From contig CBINIT010000036.1 of the NCBI GenBank assembly GCA_966250865.1, forward strand, positions 1 to 9,026: a DNA stretch of 9,026 nucleotides, written 5' to 3'. A model generated the notes under the pieces. That model was not told where the DNA came from and did no database searches. It saw only the letters and a list, made by a program, of their open reading frames with translations. How positions within the stretch are numbered: the first letter of the stretch is position 1; every line of letters begins with the position of its first letter. The DNA comes from CAYGGE01 sp966250865 (GTDB lineage: Bacteria > Patescibacteriota > UBA1384 > CAYGGE01). The position numbers and the translations under genes are program-made. This document shows positions 4,462 to 9,026 of this stretch, piece after piece.

Positions 4462-4914
4462 ATGGTCTACTTGGCCTCTGATCATGGTGGCTATTCACTC
4501 AAAGAAAAGATCAAGCAGTGGCTTGACGATAGAAAGATTCCTCACAAGGACTTTGGTCCTTTTTCCCTTAATCCAGAAGATGACTACCCGGACTTTATTC
4601 TCCCTATGGCAGCGGCCGTAGCGAAAGATGCGGTGAAAGGAATTGTTATTTGCCGCAATGGGCAGGGTGCTGCCATCGCGGCCAATAAAACTCCAGGAAT
4701 CCGTGCAGCAGTTTGCATGAACGATCACTGTGCCAGAAGCTCGAGAAACGATGACGACACCAACATTATAAGCTTGCCTGCTGACTATTTGAGCGCGAGT
4801 GAAGCAGAAACAATTCTAAGCAACTGGTTATTTACGCCTTTTTCGCATGATGCACGACACGTTCGTCGTTTGGCAAAAATAGCGGATCATGAACAAGCAA
4901 TTCGAGAGAAGTGA
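4462..4914 (+). CDS. rpiB: RpiB/LacA/LacB family sugar-phosphate isomerase
   Basis: This 150-residue protein has the RpiB layout. LASDHGGYSLKEKIK is the N-terminal sugar-binding motif (D7, H8), DDYPDFILPMA follows, and then comes GIVICRNGQGAAIAANK with the catalytic cysteine C64, ending in KTPGIRAAVC and SSRNDDDTNIISLPADYL. RpiB interconverts ribose 5-phosphate and ribulose 5-phosphate in the pentose phosphate pathway. Two positions differ from E. coli RpiB: CGTG reads CRNG, and the conserved SRxHND (catalytic His99) reads S94-R95-N96-D97-D98-D99, placing Asp at the ring-opening histidine. The length matches the family. The strong AAGGAGG supports ATG 4462. It begins a chain with an Rpe-like gene downstream, which supports a pentose-phosphate role, although an allose- or galactose-phosphate isomerase is possible. 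Confidence 0.88.
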   Translation: MVYLASDHGGYSLKEKIKQWLDDRKIPHKDFGPFSLNPEDDYPDFILPMAAAVAKDAVKGIVICRNGQGAAIAANKTPGIRAAVCMNDHCARSSRNDDDTNIISLPADYLSASEAETILSNWLFTPFSHDARHVRRLAKIADHEQAIREK

Positions 4915-4921
4915 GGGGATT

Positions 4922-5479
4922 ATGCTAGAAACACTGAAATACAAGGTTTGTATCTCCGGTTCGGCAGTTGTGAACGAGCCGCCGGCGGTAAAAGAGAAGG
5001 CAAAGGCCCTCGGCCGCTCTCTAGCCGATGAAAAAGTTGTTATCTTGACCGGTGCTACGACTGGCTACCCATACTATGCTGCCGTTGGAGCGAAGGAAGC
5101 GGGCGGGGTGACGATCGGCTTCTCGCCAGCGATGAGCTATAAAGAGCATACGAAAAAGTATCGCCTACCCGTTGATCATCACGATCTTATTGTCTATACC
5201 GGCTTTGGTTATTCTGGCCGGAATCTTTTCTTGGTGCGCTCTGCCGATGCCGTCATCCATATCGCTGGCCGCATTGGCACCTTGAATGAGTTTACGAGTG
5301 CGTTTGAAGATCGTAAAGTGATCGGTGTACTTTTGGGAACTGGCGGCACCTCAACTCTGATCGATGGAATAGTCGATATCGCCGACCGTGGACCCGGTAA
5401 GATTGTTTATGACGATGATCCTGATGCGTTGGTGGAGAAAGTAGTTGCATTGATGAAGAAAGAGGCGCATGCGGATTAG
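4922..5479 (+). CDS. SLOG-superfamily Rossmann protein (LOG-like, TIGR00725-type)
   Basis: This 185-residue protein has SLOG features: an N-terminal strand VCISGSA (9-15), VVILTGATTGYPYYAAVGA (about 39-57), IGFSPAMSYKEH, YTGFGYSGRN (92-101), a strand ending RSADAVIHI, and GRIGTLNEF at 116-124. The last corresponds to the PGGxGTxxE motif of LOG cytokinin-activating phosphoribohydrolases, here AGRIGTLNE. The fold binds nucleotides or nucleotide sugars. Closest in style is the group annotated as TIGR00725 or molybdenum-cofactor-carrier-like, whose biochemical role is not settled, so no reaction is assigned. ATG 4922 is preceded by GAGGGG (4913-4918) and gives the natural start just before the first strand. 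An in-frame ATG at 4889 inside rpiB would add 11 residues and lacks a good ribosome binding site. The last 11 nt overlap the next gene. Confidence 0.85.
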   Translation: MLETLKYKVCISGSAVVNEPPAVKEKAKALGRSLADEKVVILTGATTGYPYYAAVGAKEAGGVTIGFSPAMSYKEHTKKYRLPVDHHDLIVYTGFGYSGRNLFLVRSADAVIHIAGRIGTLNEFTSAFEDRKVIGVLLGTGGTSTLIDGIVDIADRGPGKIVYDDDPDALVEKVVALMKKEAHAD

Positions 5480-6812
5480 TTTCTATGGTGCAGCAGGTGA
5501 GGTAACCGGCTCAAACTTTCTTGTCGAGTCGGGTGACGAGCGTATTCTGATCGATTGCGGCATGTTTCAAGGTACTCGGTTTGCTGAGGAGCAGAACTAT
5601 GAGACATTGCCCTATGACGTTCGTGAAATTACGGCGATGATTCTTACCCATGCACACCTAGACCACTGTGGCCGCATTCCTAAGCTCTGGCGAGATGGTT
5701 TTCGCGGTAAGATCTACGCTACGCCGCCAACTCGTGATCTTGCCGGGTTGGTTATGGCGGACGCTGCCGCTATCATGTCGTTTGAAACTGAAGAGGACGA
5801 TCGCGAACCGCTCTATGAGCAAACCGACGTTGAGGCAGTACTTGGATTGTTTGAGCAGGTTGACTATCGTCGACCCACGAAGATTGGCAAACACTTTTCC
5901 TTTGAATTTTTTGATGCTGGTCATATTCTGGGTTCAGCGAGCGTACTATTGGAAGCTGAGGGCAAGAAAGTAGTATTCTCTGGTGATATTGGTAACTACC
6001 CAGTGCCCATGATGAACCGGCCCGAAGTGCCTGTCGCGGCCGACGCCGTGGTTATGGAATCGACCTATGGTGGACGATATCATGAAAGCCCAGTGGACCG
6101 CCGATCAAAGTTACGTACAGTCATTAAGCAAACACTTGAGCAGAAGGGTGTGTTGCTCATCCCTGCCTTTGCCCTCGAGCGAACTCAAGAACTTCTCTAT
6201 GAACTCTCTGGTCTTTCTGACGATGGACTATTGCCTCATGTTCCGGTTTTTCTTGATAGCCCCATGGCAATTGCGGCGACAGAGGTCTACGAGTCGTCTA
6301 TACGATACTTCAATCATGAGGCGCAGGTTGCTAGTAAAATTGGTAACTCGATCTTTTCTTTCCCGGGCTTAAAGATTACTGAATCAGTTGGTCAGTCCAA
6401 AGCGATTAATGCCGTGGAGGGCTCAAAAATAATCATCGCTGGCTCTGGCATGATGGAGGGCGGAAGGATCCAGCACCACGCCCAGCAGTATCTTTCCGAT
6501 GCGACAACAGCCCTCCTCTTCGTTGGCTACCAAGGCGAAGGTACGCTTGGTCGTGCGCTTTACGAGGGGCGTCGACGGGTTAAAATCTTACGGCAGTGGG
6601 TAAATGTGAAGGCTCGAGTCGTAGCAATCGGCGCCTATTCAGCACATGCGGATCAGCGAGGCCTTGAAGAATGGCTAGGCCATTTCCAAATTAAACCAAA
6701 AAAAGTATATTTGGTTCATGGAGAAGCTGACGGAGCAACGAAGCTTGCCGCTAAGATTAAGAGTCAATACGACGTGGCTATTCCGCAAAGTAATGATGAG
6801 GTAGAGTTGTGA
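5469..6812 (+). CDS. Beta-CASP metallo-beta-lactamase RNase (CPSF73/TTHA0252-like)
   Basis: This 447-residue protein has the full metal-site set of MBL-fold RNA nucleases. HAHLDH is at 61-66 and H152 lies in DAGHILGSA. D173 lies in FSGDIGN. The beta-CASP motif A acid E197 lies in ESTYGGR, motif B H393 in AYSAHADQ and motif C H417 in YLVHGEAD. IIAGSGMMEGGRIQHH is characteristic of the CPSF73-like group, which cuts or trims RNA with two zinc ions. The order is MBL part one, beta-CASP insert (about 205-350), MBL part two and a C-terminal RMMBL segment. There is no KH domain, so it differs from the archaeal aCPSF1 type. The start overlaps the SLOG gene by 11 nt, with AGAGG just upstream. The stop overlaps the next start as GTGA. 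An RNA-processing enzyme inside a sugar-phosphate operon is unexpected functionally but the call is firm. Confidence 0.95.
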   Translation: MRISFYGAAGEVTGSNFLVESGDERILIDCGMFQGTRFAEEQNYETLPYDVREITAMILTHAHLDHCGRIPKLWRDGFRGKIYATPPTRDLAGLVMADAAAIMSFETEEDDREPLYEQTDVEAVLGLFEQVDYRRPTKIGKHFSFEFFDAGHILGSASVLLEAEGKKVVFSGDIGNYPVPMMNRPEVPVAADAVVMESTYGGRYHESPVDRRSKLRTVIKQTLEQKGVLLIPAFALERTQELLYELSGLSDDGLLPHVPVFLDSPMAIAATEVYESSIRYFNHEAQVASKIGNSIFSFPGLKITESVGQSKAINAVEGSKIIIAGSGMMEGGRIQHHAQQYLSDATTALLFVGYQGEGTLGRALYEGRRRVKILRQWVNVKARVVAIGAYSAHADQRGLEEWLGHFQIKPKKVYLVHGEADGATKLAAKIKSQYDVAIPQSNDEVEL

Positions 6813-7471
6813 TCCAGGTTATTCCGACCATTCTTGAATCTACGGTGGCTGAGTTTAACGAACGACGCGTGATACTTGAGCCGCTCGTTAAGCGTATCTC
6901 GCTCGATTTTGCTGATAATACATTAGTACCCAATACAACCGTTCTCCCTACTGAACTTTCTGAGCTTTCCCCGGGCGTGGAATACGATGCTCACCTTATG
7001 GTCCGGCAGCCTGGCCAGTACTTTCCGCAATTAGCAAAGCTAGGAGTAAAGCGTATCTTGGTGCACCTTGAGTCGAGTGAAGATATCGCCGTGCTTGCAG
7101 AAAAGGCAAGAGCTCTCAATTTGGGGTTTGCCCTTACTCTTAATCCCGAGACACCTATCACTGCACTTGTGCCTCATCTTCCGCTAGTCGAATTCGTACA
7201 GATTATGGGCATTCATCCCGGCTTTGGTGGCCAGCCGTTTGTTCCAGAAACGTATGACCGTATTCGCGAATTACGAGAGCTTGCTCCTTCGCTAGATATT
7301 GCGATCGATGGAGCGGTCCGCTACGACAATGCACGAGCCTTGCTTGATGCAGGGGCGACAATTCTTACTGTTGGAAAGGGTGGTTACATCCTTGAGGGTA
7401 GTGCTGCGAGTGGTATGGTAAAATGGCACCAGTTACTTAATGAATATCAGAAAGGATCCCATGCTCGTTAA
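6809..7471 (+). CDS. rpe: Ribulose-phosphate 3-epimerase-like protein (divergent active site)
   Basis: This 220-residue TIM-barrel protein follows Rpe order. IPTIL is in place of PSIL. ISLDFADNTLVPNTT corresponds to IHxDVMDGxFVPN, and YDAHLMV carries H62. ALTLNPETP is followed by VQIMGIHPGFGGQPF (M133), and AIDGAVR carries D167. Rpe interconverts ribulose 5-phosphate and xylulose 5-phosphate using a metal held by two His and two Asp. Here D33, H62 and D167 are kept, but the first metal histidine is S31 and the methionine two residues past D33 is A35. The HPGFGGQ loop clearly identifies the family, but the changes leave activity or substrate in doubt. The start is GTG 6809, overlapping the RNase stop by 4 nt (GTGA), with GAGG 7 nt upstream. 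Its end overlaps the aldolase gene by 11 nt. RpiB in the same chain supports a pentose-phosphate role. Confidence 0.82.
   Translation: MIQVIPTILESTVAEFNERRVILEPLVKRISLDFADNTLVPNTTVLPTELSELSPGVEYDAHLMVRQPGQYFPQLAKLGVKRILVHLESSEDIAVLAEKARALNLGFALTLNPETPITALVPHLPLVEFVQIMGIHPGFGGQPFVPETYDRIRELRELAPSLDIAIDGAVRYDNARALLDAGATILTVGKGGYILEGSAASGMVKWHQLLNEYQKGSHAR
7452..7456 (+). promoter_or_regulatory. Ribosome binding site AAGGA deciding the aldolase start at 7461
   Basis: AAGGA (within AGAAAGGA) sits 4 nt before ATG 7461, inside the end of the Rpe-like gene. It supports 7461 over the in-frame ATG at 7440, which would add seven residues (MNIRKDP) ahead of the usual aldolase N-terminus and lacks a comparable site. 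Confidence 0.65.
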
Positions 7472-8315
7472 TACTCTTGAAATGCTTGCTCACGCAAGAA
7501 AACACGGTTATGCGATTGGTGCGTTTAATACTAGTAACCTTGAGATCAGCCGAGCGATTATTGAGACTGCCAGTGAGCTGAAGAGTCCAGTTATCATCCA
7601 GACTAGCGAGAAGGCAATCGATTATGCTGGTTTGAAAGAGATTTATGCGATTCTCACGTTGCTTGCTAAAGAGGCAACAGTACCTGTAGCGGTTCACCTT
7701 GATCATGGAAAAAGTGTTGGTCGAGCAAAAGAATGTATCGAGGCGGGCTATACATCGGTTATGATCGATACCTCTGCCTTGGACTATGAAGAAAATGTTA
7801 AAGCTGCGCAGGATGTCGTTGCCATGGCTCACCCTAAGGACGTCAGTGTTGAGGCTGAGCTCGGTGTTCTATCTGGTAAAGAGGATTATGTTAAGGCACT
7901 CGAGTCTAAACTTACTGATCCTGATCAGGCGGTAGAATTTGTCGAGCGAACCGGTGTTGATAGTCTGGCTGTTTCTATTGGTAACGCTCATGGCGTGCCA
8001 TCGGTTAAAGAAATCTTTGATCTTGATCGGTTGGAGAAGATTGGTCAGAAGGTTGCATTGCCGCTCGTGCTACATGGTGCTTCAAGTACCCACCCTCAGC
8101 GTATCAAGCGAGCTATTGAGCTTGGCGTCGCTAAGATCAATATTGATACCGATATACGTTTGGCGTTTAATCATGATTTACGAGCCTATCTTGAAACTAA
8201 TCCAGATGTCTATGATCCACGAGAGATTTTGACCGAAGCGGTGAAGGGTGTTCGCCGAGTTGTCGGGAAGAAAATGGAACTCTTTGGCTCGGTCGATAGA
8301 ACGCAACAGAAGTAA
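7461..8315 (+). CDS. fba: Class II fructose-bisphosphate aldolase (fructose/tagatose type)
   Basis: This 284-residue protein shows class II, zinc-dependent aldolase motifs. GYAIGAFNTSNLE lies at the N-terminus. VHLDHG carries catalytic D81 and metal H82, VEAELGVLSGKED carries E131 and E133, and IGNAHG carries metal H177. LHGASS carries metal H205, and KINIDTDIR lies at 225-233. It cleaves fructose 1,6-bisphosphate to dihydroxyacetone phosphate and glyceraldehyde 3-phosphate. The 284-residue length is also that of tagatose-bisphosphate aldolases (GatY/KbaY), so the sugar preference is not decided. The phosphate-binding loop reads HGASS where HGGSG or HGASG is usual. The start at 7461 is chosen by AAGGA 4 nt upstream and by alignment of the N-terminal LVNTLEMLAHARKHGYAIGA with the family. 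It overlaps the Rpe-like gene by 11 nt, and the kinase gene follows after 10 bp. Confidence 0.93.
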   Translation: MLVNTLEMLAHARKHGYAIGAFNTSNLEISRAIIETASELKSPVIIQTSEKAIDYAGLKEIYAILTLLAKEATVPVAVHLDHGKSVGRAKECIEAGYTSVMIDTSALDYEENVKAAQDVVAMAHPKDVSVEAELGVLSGKEDYVKALESKLTDPDQAVEFVERTGVDSLAVSIGNAHGVPSVKEIFDLDRLEKIGQKVALPLVLHGASSTHPQRIKRAIELGVAKINIDTDIRLAFNHDLRAYLETNPDVYDPREILTEAVKGVRRVVGKKMELFGSVDRTQQK

Positions 8316-8325
8316 AGGAGGAAGT

Positions 8326-9026
8326 GTGCTCGATCTTGTTGCTATCGGGGATATGAGTATCGATGTCTTTTTAGAGATGAATAAAAAAGAGGCACAAGTC
8401 GTATCCTCAGAGAAAGAGGGTACTCGGAAGATCTGCCTTACTTTTGCCGACAAAATTCCTGTTGAACGGATGACTCGAACGATTGGTGGGAACTCAGCCA
8501 ATGTCGCTGTCGGTGCGCGTCGGTTAGGACTTAAATCGGCTATGGTAACGAATCTTGGTAAAGATGATGAAGGCCAGATGATCCGCAAGCAGTTGTGGCG
8601 TGAAGGTGTAGATACCCGGTTCATTGACTACAATAAAAGAACGAACCTTTCAACAGTCATTAACTATCTTGGGGAACGGACAATTCTGATCTATCATGAA
8701 GAGCGCGAGTATCGTCTGCCACGTTTACCGAAAAGTCGAGCTGTTTACTTCTCTTCAATGAAAAAGGGCTGGGATGTAGTTATTAAGCCACTCGCTGATT
8801 ATCTTGAACGTTACGGGGCAAAGTTGGCCTATAATCCTGGCACATTTCAGCTACGCGATGGAGCCAAGGTCTCGGCGCCACTTCTGAAGCAGTGTGAGAT
8901 ATTTTATGTGAATAAACAGGAAGCAGCACTCTATACCGGGCTTAAAGACACCGCGACCTTCCATGAGCTTTTTGATGCGCTTCATAGATTAGGTCCAAAA
9001 GTGGTGGTCATTACCGACGGTCCTAA
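8326..9026 (+). CDS. PfkB-family carbohydrate kinase, N-terminal 233 residues (cut by window edge)
   Basis: The frame is open from GTG 8326 to the window end without a stop. AGGAGG at 8316-8321 lies 4 nt upstream, so the start is firm. PfkB features run in order: LVAIGDMSIDVF (4-15), then GGNSANVAVGARRLGL (54-69, the first PfkB signature), GKDDEGQ, VINYLGERTILIYHEE, YNPGTFQL and YVNKQEAALYTG, and VVVITDGP at the edge. The catalytic GAGD motif should follow outside the window. Such kinases phosphorylate a sugar, nucleoside or sugar phosphate from ATP. Between the first strand and the GGNSAN signature lies an insert of about 35 residues including CLTFADKIPVERM, which I associate from memory with kinases of candidate-phyla bacteria. 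Its place after an aldolase fits a sugar kinase or a 6-phosphofructokinase-like role, but the substrate cannot be assigned. Confidence 0.9.
   Translation, partial: MLDLVAIGDMSIDVFLEMNKKEAQVVSSEKEGTRKICLTFADKIPVERMTRTIGGNSANVAVGARRLGLKSAMVTNLGKDDEGQMIRKQLWREGVDTRFIDYNKRTNLSTVINYLGERTILIYHEEREYRLPRLPKSRAVYFSSMKKGWDVVIKPLADYLERYGAKLAYNPGTFQLRDGAKVSAPLLKQCEIFYVNKQEAALYTGLKDTATFHELFDALHRLGPKVVVITDGP

Noticed and set aside
4889..4921. Start of the SLOG protein at ATG 4889
   Set aside because: It would add 11 polar residues before the first Rossmann strand and overlap rpiB by 26 nt without a clear Shine-Dalgarno; ATG 4922 has GAGGGG just upstream.
4912..6812. Possible recoding of TGA to glycine, as in some candidate-phyla bacteria
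   Set aside because: TGA ends rpiB (4912-4914) and the RNase gene (6810-6812) exactly where family lengths predict, and no in-frame TGA occurs inside the conserved genes.
8178..8624. Minus-strand 148-codon frame opposite the aldolase/kinase junction
   Set aside because: It spans the well-supported aldolase end and PfkB start and has no recognisable motif; it is a shadow of those genes.
1..9026. CRISPR array, tRNA, rRNA, insertion sequence or phage genes
   Set aside because: No regularly spaced repeats, tRNA-like cloverleaf, rRNA segment, transposase or integrase motif was seen, and there is almost no non-coding space for them.

Overview
This is a gene-dense bacterial window. It has short or overlapping gene junctions, Shine-Dalgarno sequences of the AGGAGG type, standard stop codons (TAG, TAA and TGA all used as real stops) and almost no non-coding DNA; the largest gap is 127 bp. 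Several proteins are divergent versions of core enzymes: a shortened NAD kinase, RpiB and Rpe homologues with altered active-site residues, and a PfkB kinase carrying an N-terminal insert. Together with the compact layout, this suggests a member of the Patescibacteria (Candidate Phyla Radiation, perhaps Saccharibacteria or a relative). That placement rests on recall of gene style, not on a marker gene. TGA acting as a stop argues against the Gracilibacteria/Absconditabacteria code.

Left block (1-2572, plus strand): a run of small phosphohydrolases. It holds the tail of one NUDT15-like Nudix protein, a complete paralogue of it, an ADP-ribose-pyrophosphatase-like Nudix protein, a histidine phosphatase whose RHG motif reads SHS, an 84-residue three-helix membrane protein, and an HD-domain nucleotidase of the YfbR/HDDC2 type. 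The genes are tightly spaced or overlapping and look like one transcript entering from the left. Jointly they suggest nucleotide clean-up or nucleotide breakdown.

Middle (2580-3111): a single minus-strand gene for a coiled-coil protein of unknown function converges on the left block. It is separated from the next plus-strand operon by a 127-bp divergent intergenic region. That region holds an extended -10 promoter and a pair of 14-bp direct repeats exactly 21 bp apart.

Right block (3112-9026, plus strand): a divergent NAD kinase overlaps a canonical histidine phosphatase. A second extended -10 promoter follows, and then a long, mostly overlapping gene chain: RpiB-type sugar-phosphate isomerase, SLOG/LOG-like Rossmann protein, beta-CASP metallo-beta-lactamase RNase, ribulose-phosphate 3-epimerase-like protein, class II fructose-bisphosphate aldolase, and a PfkB-family kinase cut by the window edge. 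RpiB, Rpe, aldolase and kinase fit pentose-phosphate and lower-glycolytic interconversion. One reading, which is inference, is that nucleotides dismantled by the left block feed ribose phosphate into the right block.

No RNA gene, CRISPR array, mobile element or phage gene was seen. No clearly new defence or mobile system is present. The items most worth a second look are the two CxxC pairs in the NAD kinase, the altered catalytic positions in RpiB, Rpe and one histidine phosphatase, the 21-bp direct repeats, and the phosphohydrolase cluster as a unit.
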